This document shows, one piece after another, positions 41,935-51,052 of a stretch of DNA of 64,000 nt. This DNA comes from UBA1227 sp045629305 (GTDB taxonomy: Bacteria > Bacillota > Clostridia > Oscillospirales > Acutalibacteraceae). Every line of letters starts with the position of its first letter. The first letter of the stretch is position 1. Position numbers and translations under genes: made by a program. The DNA is taken from the NCBI GenBank assembly GCA_045629305.1, contig JAZQQZ010000025.1, positions 1 through 64,000 on the forward strand, in the 5' to 3' direction. The notes under the pieces are model-generated. The model worked only from the letters and a program-made list of their open reading frames with translations, ran no database searches and was not told where the DNA came from.

Positions 41935-43371
41935 ATGGTTTATGATATTGCCATTATCGGTGCTGGTGTTGTAGGTTCTCTCACCGCCAGAGCTCTCTCA
42001 AAGTACAACTTGAAAGTTGCACTCATTGAGAAGACCTCTGATGTTGCTATGGGAACATCCAAGGCCAACAGTGGAATTGTTCATGCGGGCTTTGACGCTA
42101 TGAACGGAACTCTCAAAGCGAAACTCAACGTCAAGGGTTGCGCTATGATGGAAGAGGTTTGTTCTACCCTCTTCGTTCCTTACGAGAAGAATGGTTCTCT
42201 CGTTGTTGCATTTTCTGACTCCGAGATGGAGCATGTTAAAGAACTTTATAACCGTGGACTTGGCAATGATGTTCCAGATATGGAAATCATTGATGCGAAG
42301 AAGCTCAAAGAGCTCGAGCCTTACATCTCAGATGAGGCCAAGGGTGCGCTCTGGGCAAAGAGCGCAGGTATTGTAAGCCCTTACGAGCTTGCAATTGCCG
42401 CAGCTGAGTGTGCCGTAGGCAACGGTGTGGAGTTCATCCGCAACTTCGCAGTTGACGATATTAAATTTACTGATGGTAAATTTGCAATCACATGTAAATG
42501 TGGCAAGACAATCGAGGCAGGCCTCGTAATCAACAGCGCAGGTCTCTACGCTGCTGAACTCGCCAATAAATTCGACGGCGAAGAGTTCGAGATTATCGGC
42601 AGACTCGGTGAGTATGGTCTTCTCGACCGCTCATGCTCATATCTGTGTAGCCATACAATCTTCCAATGCCCGAATGAGATGGGTAAGGGAATCCTTGTTG
42701 CACCTACATGCCACCACAACATACTTGTCGGACCATCAGCTATCAATGTAGAGGATAAGGACGACAAATCAGTTCGCGTTGGCGCTCTTCGTGAGATCTT
42801 CGCAATTGCTCAGAAGTCTGTTCCTACAGTATCTTCAAGAGATATGATCACATCATTTGCAGGCATCCGTTCTCACGTGGCAACAGATGATTTCATCATC
42901 CAGAAAGCTACTGCAAATGATCATTTCATCAACCTTATTGGTATTGAATCCCCAGGTCTTGCATCGTCCCCTGCTATCGCAGAGTATGTTGAGGACATGG
43001 TAATAGATACAATCGGCAAGCCAGAACTCAAAGCAAACTGGAATCCATCAAGAAAGCAGCCAATTATATTCCGTAACCTTTCTATGGAAGAGAAGGAAGC
43101 TGTTATCGCGAAAGACCCAGCTTACGCTCATATCATCTGCCGTTGTGAGACAATCACAGAGGGTGAAATCCGTGCAGCTATCAAAGCACCTGCAGGCGCC
43201 ATCGATATCGACGGTGTTAAGCGTCGTACTCGTGCCGGCATGGGCCGCTGCCAGGGTGGCTTCTGTGGTTCTAAGGTACTCGAGATCCTCGCAGAGGAAC
43301 TCGGCACACCTCTCAATGAAGTAAGCAAATTTGGTGGAGATTCTAAGATCATCTACGAAAGGACGAAATAA
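41935..43371 (+). CDS. GlpA-like FAD-dependent oxidoreductase with BFD [2Fe-2S] domain
   Basis: This 478-residue enzyme is related to anaerobic glycerol-3-phosphate dehydrogenase and other DAO-fold flavoproteins. The FAD motif IIGAGVVGSLTARAL opens the chain; SKANSGIVHAGFD follows. The C-terminal BFD-like domain carries four cysteines (CRCETI and GRCQGGFC). The ATG at 41935 follows GGAAGGAG. With the next two genes it forms a three-gene set seen in Clostridia, often annotated as glycerol-3-phosphate oxidation. Without glpK or glpF nearby another 2-hydroxy-acid or amino substrate is possible. Confidence 0.85.
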   Translation: MVYDIAIIGAGVVGSLTARALSKYNLKVALIEKTSDVAMGTSKANSGIVHAGFDAMNGTLKAKLNVKGCAMMEEVCSTLFVPYEKNGSLVVAFSDSEMEHVKELYNRGLGNDVPDMEIIDAKKLKELEPYISDEAKGALWAKSAGIVSPYELAIAAAECAVGNGVEFIRNFAVDDIKFTDGKFAITCKCGKTIEAGLVINSAGLYAAELANKFDGEEFEIIGRLGEYGLLDRSCSYLCSHTIFQCPNEMGKGILVAPTCHHNILVGPSAINVEDKDDKSVRVGALREIFAIAQKSVPTVSSRDMITSFAGIRSHVATDDFIIQKATANDHFINLIGIESPGLASSPAIAEYVEDMVIDTIGKPELKANWNPSRKQPIIFRNLSMEEKEAVIAKDPAYAHIICRCETITEGEIRAAIKAPAGAIDIDGVKRRTRAGMGRCQGGFCGSKVLEILAEELGTPLNEVSKFGGDSKIIYERTK

Positions 43372-43372
43372 T

Positions 43373-44641
43373 ATGAGTAAGATATTAAATTATGACCTTG
43401 TCGTAGTTGGTGGCGGCCCTGCCGGAATGGCAGCAGCCCTCTCTGCTAGAGACAATGGTATCAAAGAAGAGAACATCATAATCCTTGAGCGCGCTGAGCG
43501 TCTCGGAGGCATCCTCGAGCAGTGCATTCACTCAGGATTTGGTGCTACATATTTCGGTGAGATGCTCTCCGGTCCTGAATACGCTCAGCGTTTCATCGAC
43601 CAGGTAGAAGCAACCAACATCGTTGTAAAGACAGATACAATGGTTCTTAACCTCACAGAGGACAACCAGGTTATCTGTTCCAATAAAGAAGACGGTATCT
43701 ATGCAATCAATGCGAAGGCAATCATCCTCTGCATGGGTTGTAGAGAGCGTCCACGCGGAGCTCTCGATATCGCCGGCTCAAGACCAGCAGGTGTTATGTC
43801 TGCTGGCGCAGCCCAGAAGTTCGTCAACATCGACGGATATATGCCAGGCCATAAGGTTGTAATCCTTGGCTCCGGCGATATCGGCCTTATCATGGCACGT
43901 CGTATGACACTTGAGGGTGCGAAAGTTGAATGTGTATGTGAAGTAATGCCTTATTCAGGTGGACTTCAGAGGAACATCGTTCAGTGTCTTGAGGACTTTG
44001 ACATTCCTCTCTATCTCTCCTGCACAGTTATCCAGGTTCACGGCAAAGACCGTGTAACTGGCGTAACCATCGCAGACGTAGATGACCACATGCTCCCTAT
44101 CCCAGGCACAGAACGCTTTATCGAATGTGATACTCTCCTTCTCTCTGTTGGTCTTATCCCAGAGAATGAGCTTTCACTTCAAATTGGTCTTGATATGGAT
44201 CCTGTCACACGCGGTCCTCGTGTAAACGAGATGCGTGAGACATCTCACAAAGGCGTATTCGCCTGCGGTAATGTTCTCCAGGTACATGACCTCGTTGACT
44301 TCGTAACTCAGGAGTCACAGATTGCAGGTAAGGGTGCCGCTGAATATATCAAGGGCACAGAGGAACCTGAGTATGTAACATGTAAGGGCATAAACGGTGT
44401 CCGTTACACAGTTCCTCAGCAGATCAACAAGAACAACAAGGAAGAGGTTAAAATCTACTTCCGTGTTGCTAATGTATATCGCGACAAGCGCGTTGTTGTA
44501 AAGTGTGGCGACAAGGAACTCTGGAATAGAAAGAGACCTAAGCTCGCTCCTGGTGAGATGGAGAACGTGTTCATCAAGCCAGAGGACCTCGCCCTCATGA
44601 ATGCAGGCGACGAGATTGTTATTTCAATTGAGGAGGCATAA
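43373..44641 (+). CDS. FAD/NAD(P)-dependent oxidoreductase
   Basis: This 422-residue flavoprotein has two dinucleotide-binding folds: VVVGGGPAGMAAALSA at the start and VVILGSGDIGLIMARRM near residue 165. GCRERPRG and a final FAD contact (GVFACGNVLQVHD) are also present. Such proteins pair with GlpA-like subunits and pass electrons to NAD(P). It starts 1 base after the first flavoprotein gene. Confidence 0.85.
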   Translation: MSKILNYDLVVVGGGPAGMAAALSARDNGIKEENIIILERAERLGGILEQCIHSGFGATYFGEMLSGPEYAQRFIDQVEATNIVVKTDTMVLNLTEDNQVICSNKEDGIYAINAKAIILCMGCRERPRGALDIAGSRPAGVMSAGAAQKFVNIDGYMPGHKVVILGSGDIGLIMARRMTLEGAKVECVCEVMPYSGGLQRNIVQCLEDFDIPLYLSCTVIQVHGKDRVTGVTIADVDDHMLPIPGTERFIECDTLLLSVGLIPENELSLQIGLDMDPVTRGPRVNEMRETSHKGVFACGNVLQVHDLVDFVTQESQIAGKGAAEYIKGTEEPEYVTCKGINGVRYTVPQQINKNNKEEVKIYFRVANVYRDKRVVVKCGDKELWNRKRPKLAPGEMENVFIKPEDLALMNAGDEIVISIEEA

Positions 44642-44645
44642 AGAC

Positions 44646-45008
44646 ATGACTGAAAGAAATCTTATTTGTATCGCATGTCCACGTGGCTGCCCTATCAAAG
44701 TAACTCTCGACGACGCCGGTGCAGTTACATCTATCGAAGGTGCAACTTGCAAGAACGGTGAGACATATGCAGTAAATGAGGTTACACATCCAATGCGTAA
44801 CCTCACATCCACAGTAAAGGTTACTGGTGGTAAATCTGCAGTTGTTCCAGTTAAGACTTCAGTTGACATTCCGAAGGAACTCCTTTTCGATGCAATGAAG
44901 CTCATCAACGAAGCAACTCTTCCTGCACCTGTTCACATCGGTGATGTTGCTATTAAGAACATCCTCGGCACAGGCGCTGATATCATCGCTACAAACGAAG
45001 CAGAATAA
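44646..45008 (+). CDS. DUF1667 cysteine-rich redox partner
   Basis: This 120-residue protein has a CIACPRGC motif near residues 8-15 and a fourth Cys in ATCKNGE, likely forming a metal or Fe-S site. DUF1667 proteins follow GlpA-like and FAD/NAD oxidoreductases and are thought to be the third subunit of that complex. The ATG at 44646 follows AGGAGG. Confidence 0.87.
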   Translation: MTERNLICIACPRGCPIKVTLDDAGAVTSIEGATCKNGETYAVNEVTHPMRNLTSTVKVTGGKSAVVPVKTSVDIPKELLFDAMKLINEATLPAPVHIGDVAIKNILGTGADIIATNEAE

Positions 45009-45018
45009 AGCAAAAATT

Positions 45019-45053
45019 AAGGCCCTCACGAAATTCTCGTGAGGGCCTTTTTT
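45019..45053. terminator. Bidirectional terminator
   Basis: A 13-base GC-rich stem (AAGGCCCTCACGA, 45019-45031, with 45037-45049) is followed by TTTTTT on the plus strand and AATTTTTG on the minus strand. It ends both converging operons. Confidence 0.92.
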
Positions 45054-45059
45054 ATGCCA

Positions 45060-46049
45060 TTATGAAATTCTATATTTCTTTCCTGGATATGTGTAATCGT
45101 ATGTCTCAAAACGATCGCTGATAAAGTTTGTAAGGCAAGAGAATGCTGCTGTTGCCTCTGGAACGATACCATGGAAGAGTGTGAATACGTGCCACATACC
45201 GTTGCCACGGAATACCTCTACTGGAACACCGTTCTTTCTGAGGTTCGCAGCAATTGTCTCTGTGTCAGAGCGAAGCATCTCATCACAGCCTACTGTGAAG
45301 AACATTGGTGGGAAGTCATGATAATCACCATATACTGGAGATACATAAGGATCTCCTCTGTCAGCGCCCTTAGTCCAGCTATATACATCGAAGTCCATAA
45401 GTTGCTGCTTCTTCTCCGGTGTGAGTTCACCTTTTCTATTACCAAACATGATATCTACATTGTAATTATCGATATAAGAATCACCCTGTCCGAGCATATC
45501 AGCCCAAGGTGACATACAGAATGCGCCACGAGGCATGTCTCTGCCCTCGTCTCTGAGTTTAAGCATGAGACCAAGTGTTAAGTTACCACCTGCTGAGTCG
45601 CCACCGCATACGACATTCTCTGCCTTAAATCCAAGTTTACCTGTAATCTCGTTCCATACATCGATTGCCTGGTCGAGCTGTGTTGGGTAAACTGCTGCTG
45701 GTGCTACATCGTAGTCAACATATACTACTGTAGCGCCACCTGCTGCAGCTGAGAAATAACGTGACTGATATCTGTAGATCCAGTTCTGCTTACCGATGTA
45801 AGCACCACCGTGGAGATAATATACACAGTTGTCTGGATGAACTTTGCTCTTATCTTTTGGAAGATAGACCTCATACTTTGTGCCATTTGGAGCTACGCCA
45901 TCGAAATATCTCATCTCTCTGTTAGGGTTTCTCATCTTAAAGATGTCGAGACCTGCGCAGCCTGGAATAGCTGATTCTACACGCTCTGGGTTGATGTTTG
46001 AGAATGTGTAGAGTGCTTTTCTAATAAGTTGACCTGTTAAGCTTACCAT
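45060..46049 (-). CDS. HSL-type alpha/beta hydrolase (esterase) 2
   Basis: This is a 329-residue esterase with oxyanion motif YYLHGGAYIGKQ and nucleophile GGDSAGGN. The C-terminal FTVGCDEML and GMWHVF supply the expected Asp and His. The start follows GAGGAGG. It is the last of three genes (phosphotransferase, BON-GlpA, esterase). Confidence 0.85.
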   Translation of the reverse strand: MVSLTGQLIRKALYTFSNINPERVESAIPGCAGLDIFKMRNPNREMRYFDGVAPNGTKYEVYLPKDKSKVHPDNCVYYLHGGAYIGKQNWIYRYQSRYFSAAAGGATVVYVDYDVAPAAVYPTQLDQAIDVWNEITGKLGFKAENVVCGGDSAGGNLTLGLMLKLRDEGRDMPRGAFCMSPWADMLGQGDSYIDNYNVDIMFGNRKGELTPEKKQQLMDFDVYSWTKGADRGDPYVSPVYGDYHDFPPMFFTVGCDEMLRSDTETIAANLRKNGVPVEVFRGNGMWHVFTLFHGIVPEATAAFSCLTNFISDRFETYDYTYPGKKYRIS

Positions 46050-46071
46050 TACAATTCCTCCTCAAGGATTT

Positions 46072-47832
46072 TTATTTTGTTGGTCCGAAGACTATTGTAC
46101 TGTCTTTGCTGCCCTTCTTGATTTCATTAAGAGTGCAGCCCTTTGCCTCTGCCAAGATCTCTGCGACCAGTGGTGAGCAGAAACCACCTTGGCAACGGCC
46201 CATGCCTGGGCGGCAACGACGCTTGATGGCATCAAGCGTATATACCGGCAGCGGAGAATCAAGGGCGTCGAGAATCTCACCCTTGGATATCTCTTCGCAG
46301 CGGCAGATAATCTGACCATAGTCAGGGTTCTGCTTTATAAGCTCTGCCCGCTCATCCGGTGTCATATCCTTAGGATGCGGATGACGTGGCCTCTTCGGGT
46401 CGAAGGCATCGTTTGCCGTAACATTCATTCCACATCTATATCTTAGATACTCAATAGACCATTTGGCAAGGTCCTCTGCAATTGCAGGTGCAGCTGTAGC
46501 ACCCGGTGACTGAACTCCAGCCGCCTCCATAATATTCTCAGTGAAAATACCTGGGCGTACCTGGAAGTCCTCCTCATAAGTCGGAGAACGGACACCGGAG
46601 AAATAAGCGATAACATCGGATGGCTTAATCTTCTCAGCCACCTTCATCTCCTCACCGATAATCATATTGACTGTCGATGCATTGGTTGTTATGTCCTCTC
46701 TATCAGGCGTCTCAGTCGCATCAGGACCGATAATCATATTCTTATCAACAGTATGGATAACAGCGAGACCCTTACTCGTGTTCTCATGAGAGAGTGCGAA
46801 TTTTACGGAGTCAACCTTGGCCTTTATTCCGCCCTTCGAACCACCAATAACAGTAATTGGTGACTTATCCATAGTGCTCTTTATATACTTTCCGACTTTC
46901 TTATCGAGGATAATATCCGTACCCTTTCTTGGGTGAACAGTGAAGGTGCGGTCACCCGCCATATCCGCAATAACATCGGAATATACGCCTGCGGCGTTAA
47001 TTACAACTTTAGGGTAAATTGTTCCCCTATTTGTCTTAACAGAGATTATCTTATTATTCTTCACCTTCATAGAAAGTGCAGCTGTGTTGAGACAAATTTT
47101 CGCGCCATTCTGAACCGCATTTTCTGCAAGTGCAACATTCATCTTATAAGGTGATGTAAATCCACCTGTTGGCATGAAGAGTGCATTAGTTGTCCAAGAT
47201 GGTGCATATGGCTCAAGCTTTAATAGTTCTTCTCTATCGATAACTTTCACGCCATCAATATGGAGACGGAAGGAGTTGAGCCAGAGTACATAGAGAAGTA
47301 TATTCTCCCATTTCGCGCCAACAATCAGGAGATGTCCTGGGCGCTCAAATGGGAAATCAAGATCGCGCGAGAGCTCGTCGAACATCGCATTACCACGGTG
47401 GCAATATTTATGCTTGCCAGAATTTGGTGAATAGTTGATGCCGACATGTACTGCGCCACCGTTACGCGATGATTGACCAGACGCTACATCCGGTCCTTTC
47501 TCAATAAGCATAACATCGAGGTTATAGCGTCTGAGCTCGCGCGCAGTTGCGCAGCCGGTAAGGCCACCACCAATGACAAGTACATCCGGTGTAGCACCGT
47601 CATAAAGCTTATCCTTCTCGGATGGGAGTTTCACGCGTGGCGTGAAGCCTTTGAGCTTTATGTCATTAATTACACCGATATATTCCTTGCTGGCTGCCTT
47701 CTTACCAGCTCGTACTATCTTGTTCCAATCATCCAGTTCTCCGCGGAGCACGATACAGCCCCGCTCCTCTGTAACCTGGATGTTTGGATCTATCTCATGA
47801 ATTTTAGCAACTTTCTTTTCAAAAGAGGTCAT
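46072..47832 (-). CDS. BON-GlpA-BFD fusion FAD oxidoreductase
   Basis: This 586-residue flavoprotein has an extra N-terminal module of about 75 residues. It resembles a BON domain (IQVTEERGCIVLRGELDD, ending in GVINDIKLKGF), which often binds membranes or partner proteins. The DAO-type FAD fold follows (LVIGGGLTGCATAREL), with SSRNGGAVHVGIN, and a C-terminal BFD [2Fe-2S] region (CRCEEI, GRCQGGFC). The extra domain suggests it is the membrane-attached relative of the enzyme at 41935. It starts 2 bases after the phosphotransferase gene. The substrate is unknown; glycerol-3-phosphate is one option. Confidence 0.84.
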   Translation of the reverse strand: MTSFEKKVAKIHEIDPNIQVTEERGCIVLRGELDDWNKIVRAGKKAASKEYIGVINDIKLKGFTPRVKLPSEKDKLYDGATPDVLVIGGGLTGCATARELRRYNLDVMLIEKGPDVASGQSSRNGGAVHVGINYSPNSGKHKYCHRGNAMFDELSRDLDFPFERPGHLLIVGAKWENILLYVLWLNSFRLHIDGVKVIDREELLKLEPYAPSWTTNALFMPTGGFTSPYKMNVALAENAVQNGAKICLNTAALSMKVKNNKIISVKTNRGTIYPKVVINAAGVYSDVIADMAGDRTFTVHPRKGTDIILDKKVGKYIKSTMDKSPITVIGGSKGGIKAKVDSVKFALSHENTSKGLAVIHTVDKNMIIGPDATETPDREDITTNASTVNMIIGEEMKVAEKIKPSDVIAYFSGVRSPTYEEDFQVRPGIFTENIMEAAGVQSPGATAAPAIAEDLAKWSIEYLRYRCGMNVTANDAFDPKRPRHPHPKDMTPDERAELIKQNPDYGQIICRCEEISKGEILDALDSPLPVYTLDAIKRRCRPGMGRCQGGFCSPLVAEILAEAKGCTLNEIKKGSKDSTIVFGPTK

Positions 47833-47834
47833 TA

Positions 47835-48683
47835 TTAAAATCCTTTAACACATTCGAGAATCTTTCCGGAGAGGAATTCCTTCTCCGATGCAATGTTCCA
47901 AAGACCAAGTCTTAGAACATAGGCAACTACATTCCAAGGAGCAGAATCTGCTTCCTTAATACCTGTAAGTTTCGTGTAGTTCTTAATATAGCCGTTATAG
48001 ATAAACACACGAATTGTTCCAAGAAGGAATATCTTGAGCTTCGAGCAACCTGGGAAAAGTTCTGCATCATGGAAGAGGAAGTTCATCATTGCAACCTCTG
48101 CAAGTGGAGAGCCCTTGCAAGCTGTCATCCAGTCGATAACCTGATTGTTATCACCATCTACAAGAATATTGTCTGTATGGAAATCGAGGTGGATAAGATT
48201 ATCCTCCTCTGGAAGGTTCATAATATAATCCTCACATTTTTTCTTATCCTCTGCAGATAAGAATGCAAATATATCAGGGTTCTTCTCGATTGTCTCTACG
48301 GCAACCTTGCGAACATCACGGAGGCCTGGCGCATGCTGCTTATGTACCATCGCATGAAGTTCTGCGATGATACGGCCACCTTTGGCAAGGTATGCCGGTG
48401 AAACAGATGTTGGAGCATCTGTAAGTGCGACGCCAGAGAGTTTCTTAAATACAAGACCAAGTCTTCCATCTATCTCGAATTTGCCATAGCACTCCATTGG
48501 AGTACAGCCGAGTTTAAAAGCTGTGCAGGTATTCTCATATTCAATCTCAAGACTGTCCCTATCGACATCGTCAAAATAGAGCTTAAGCACTTTGTCATCA
48601 CCTATGTCATAGACCTCAGATGAACGTGCTTTGAACATAGGCTCTTTACCATCGATTAAAGCTTTAAGTTCCTCGTTTGTCAT
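47835..48683 (-). CDS. APH/choline-kinase-family phosphotransferase
   Basis: This 282-residue kinase-fold protein has the catalytic loop LIHLDFHTDNILVDG and the metal-binding VIDWMTA. An N-terminal nucleotide-binding lobe is present. The family includes aminoglycoside, choline, homoserine and fructosamine kinases. The operon with a flavoprotein and an esterase argues for small-molecule metabolism, not resistance. A TATAAT (48717-48722) is the likely -10. Confidence 0.8.
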   Translation of the reverse strand: MTNEELKALIDGKEPMFKARSSEVYDIGDDKVLKLYFDDVDRDSLEIEYENTCTAFKLGCTPMECYGKFEIDGRLGLVFKKLSGVALTDAPTSVSPAYLAKGGRIIAELHAMVHKQHAPGLRDVRKVAVETIEKNPDIFAFLSAEDKKKCEDYIMNLPEEDNLIHLDFHTDNILVDGDNNQVIDWMTACKGSPLAEVAMMNFLFHDAELFPGCSKLKIFLLGTIRVFIYNGYIKNYTKLTGIKEADSAPWNVVAYVLRLGLWNIASEKEFLSGKILECVKGF

Positions 48684-48749
48684 TACGGTCCCTCCGTTTT
48701 AATAATATACATATTAATTATACACGAAGTCCTTCACTATTTCTATATG

Positions 48750-48778
48750 TTGACCGAAATTCCATCTTTTGGTATAAT
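48750..48778 (+). promoter_or_regulatory. Promoter of the VTT-domain gene
   Basis: TTGACC (48750-48755) and TATAAT (48773-48778, with TGG extension) are 17 bases apart, 52 bases before the TTG start. Confidence 0.8.
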
Positions 48779-48830
48779 ATTACGGTATATCTATACAATA
48801 TATTGTGTTTCTGTAAAAGGAGGTGCGGTA

Positions 48831-49781
48831 TTGAATAGACAAAAACAGGCCAATAAACTGACCAACCTCGTTGGCCTTATAATGATACTTCTCGCTATCG
48901 GAATTACAATCATGAGCAAGTCCATAGATGTATATACAATCACCGCTCCTTTCGAAGCAGCGATTGAGACCAACATCAGTGGTACTTATATTGGAGATAA
49001 AGTAATAGATAAACTCCATGAATATGAAGCAGCAAGAGAAGCCGAGAAACTCGCAGATGAACTTGGCATCGATGACAAGGAGACGGAAAATCCTGTAGCA
49101 GAATTTTCGAAGCACCTAAGCGAGATTCCTGAACTTACAAGAGCACAGGAACTGTATATCAAATTCCAAGCCATTATTGAGAAGATGGAGAACTCCATCG
49201 CCGAGATTGACAACTACTTTATAATTGTTGTCTCTCTCCTTCTCCTCTTCACCATCAAATCAATCGTGGCGTTGATACCTGTATCCGCCACCTGCCTTGT
49301 AACAGCCATCATCTTCCCGTTTAAGACAGCATTACTCATAAATTTTGCTGGATATGCTTTGATATTCACATCAAAGTATTTCTGGGGCAAATACATCGGT
49401 GAAGGAAATGTTTCGAAGCTTATGAAACACTCCGAATTTCTCTGGAAATTCATTCAAAGCGAAGAGAACGGCAATCCGACAGGAAATCCGTCAACCCTCT
49501 TCGTTCTGCGTCTGGTACCAACGGTACCACTTAATCCTATAAGTCAGATGTACGGAAAGATGGGATATGATTTCCCAAAATATTTGTTACTTTCCTTGCT
49601 CGGTACATCACTCAAAATAATCTCATTTACAGCCATCGGTAGTAATGTCGGAGATCCTTTCTCCAAAGAATTTGTAGTTCCGCTGATAACAATACTTTTC
49701 GTGTCCGGTTTCAGCATGCTAGCTTTTTCAATAATCCTCTACTATCGCAACAAAGATGAGACAAAGAAAATGATGGTATAA
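48831..49781 (+). CDS. VTT/DedA-like membrane protein with long N-terminal extracytoplasmic loop
   Basis: This 316-residue membrane protein has a first helix at about residues 10-30. A hydrophilic segment of about 100 residues follows, rich in Glu/Ala and probably coiled-coil (EYEAAREAEKLADELG). Then comes a VTT/SNARE-associated domain with its hallmark LRLVPTVPLNPIS and the re-entrant G-rich region. The start is TTG at 48831, six bases after AAAGGAGGTG; the longer upstream frame overlaps the promoter. DedA relatives include lipid flippases for undecaprenyl phosphate and phosphatidylethanolamine. Confidence 0.83.
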   Translation: MNRQKQANKLTNLVGLIMILLAIGITIMSKSIDVYTITAPFEAAIETNISGTYIGDKVIDKLHEYEAAREAEKLADELGIDDKETENPVAEFSKHLSEIPELTRAQELYIKFQAIIEKMENSIAEIDNYFIIVVSLLLLFTIKSIVALIPVSATCLVTAIIFPFKTALLINFAGYALIFTSKYFWGKYIGEGNVSKLMKHSEFLWKFIQSEENGNPTGNPSTLFVLRLVPTVPLNPISQMYGKMGYDFPKYLLLSLLGTSLKIISFTAIGSNVGDPFSKEFVVPLITILFVSGFSMLAFSIILYYRNKDETKKMMV

Positions 49782-49785
49782 AAAT

Positions 49786-49813
49786 AACTCCTCTTGGGAA
49801 TCCAAGAGGAGTT
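49786..49813. terminator. Bidirectional terminator between the VTT gene and trpB
   Basis: A 12-base stem (AACTCCTCTTGG) with a GAAT loop is followed by TTTATTTAT on the plus strand and TATTTTTAT on the minus strand. Confidence 0.85.
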
Positions 49814-49826
49814 TATTTATGGGAAA

Positions 49827-51041
49827 TTATTTAAGTCCAAATGTATCCATTACATAATCCATGTCTTTATCGCCACGACCTGAAAGGTTGACGAGTACAG
49901 AGCCATGTTTCTGCTCACGTGCAAGTTTCATTGCATAAGCAACTGCATGTGAGCTCTCAACTGCAGGGATAATGCCCTCCTTACGTGAGAGTTCAAAGAA
50001 TGCATCAATTGCTGCCTCGTCATCGATTACATCATAGGTAACGCGATCAATTGATTTCCAGAAAGCATGTTCTGGACCAGAGGATGGATAGTCAAGGCCT
50101 GATGCACATGAATACACAGGTGCAGGTTCACCATTCTCGTCTTTGAGCATGATACTATTGAAGCCGTGCATTATGCCCTCTTCACCGTACATAAGGGATG
50201 CAGCGTGATCACCGATTTTGGCACCGCGACCAAGTGGCTCAACACCGTAGATTTTAACTGGATCCGAAAGGAATCCAGCGAAGAATCCAGCTGCGTTGGA
50301 TCCGCCACCCACGCAGGCAACGATAGAGTCAGGAAGTTCACCTGTCATCTCAAGGAACTGTTCTCTTGCCTCTATTCCTACTACTGACTGGAAGTCACGA
50401 ACCATCATTGGGAAAGGATGAGGGCCGAGAACTGAACCTATGCAATAGATGCAGTCCTTATACTCTTTAGCATATGCTGCAAATGCGGCATCTACTGCCT
50501 CTTTAAGAGTCTGAAGACCTTCTGTTACCTCAATAACATTGGCACCAAGTATTTTCATACGTGCAACATTAGGAGCCTGTTTCTTAATATCAACAGCACC
50601 CATGTAGATGTCGCACTCGAGACCGAAGTGAGCGGCAGCAGTTGCAAGTGCAACGCCGTGCTGGCCAGCGCCGGTCTCTGCGATGATTTTCTTCTTGCCC
50701 ATATATTTGGCAAGAAGTGCCTCACCCATACAATGGTTGAGCTTATGAGCACCTGAGTGGTTTAGATCCTCACGTTTTACATAAATCTGAACATCTCCGA
50801 TTGAACGAGAGAGGTTCTCACAATATGTAATTGGTGTAGGTCTGCCCTGGAAATTCTTTCGAATTTCACGAAGCTCTGCAATGAATTTAGACGACTTACA
50901 GATGGTGAAGTATGCCTCTGTAATCTCATCCATCGCAGACTTGAGTTCAGGCTCTACGTAGCATCCACCGTAAGGGCCATAGAAGCCATCATCATTTGGA
51001 TACTCTTTAAAATAGTTTGTAAAGTCAAATTTTTCTGCCAT
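49827..51041 (-). CDS. trpB: Tryptophan synthase beta chain, orphan
   Basis: TrpB condenses indole with serine to give tryptophan. The 404 residues match TrpB1. The PLP lysine is Lys100 in HSGAHKLNH (usually HTGAHKINN), and the catalytic Glu122 is in AETGAGQHG. The phosphate loop GGGSNAAG is intact. LDYPSSGPEH replaces the usual LDYPGVGPEH. No trpA or other trp gene is present; the neighbours are membrane proteins of unknown function. It may take free indole from another source or act on a different acceptor. Confidence 0.88.
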   Translation of the reverse strand: MAEKFDFTNYFKEYPNDDGFYGPYGGCYVEPELKSAMDEITEAYFTICKSSKFIAELREIRKNFQGRPTPITYCENLSRSIGDVQIYVKREDLNHSGAHKLNHCMGEALLAKYMGKKKIIAETGAGQHGVALATAAAHFGLECDIYMGAVDIKKQAPNVARMKILGANVIEVTEGLQTLKEAVDAAFAAYAKEYKDCIYCIGSVLGPHPFPMMVRDFQSVVGIEAREQFLEMTGELPDSIVACVGGGSNAAGFFAGFLSDPVKIYGVEPLGRGAKIGDHAASLMYGEEGIMHGFNSIMLKDENGEPAPVYSCASGLDYPSSGPEHAFWKSIDRVTYDVIDDEAAIDAFFELSRKEGIIPAVESSHAVAYAMKLAREQKHGSVLVNLSGRGDKDMDYVMDTFGLK

Positions 51042-51052
51042 TTATTTCACCA

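Noticed and set aside
41935..45008. Firm assignment as glycerol-3-phosphate dehydrogenase glpABC
   Set aside because: The proteins are of the right type, but no glycerol kinase, facilitator or GlpR is adjacent, so the substrate is left open.
47835..48683. Aminoglycoside resistance gene
   Set aside because: Only the general APH fold motifs are visible. The operon with a flavoprotein and an esterase fits metabolic kinases better, and no resistance-specific feature can be shown.
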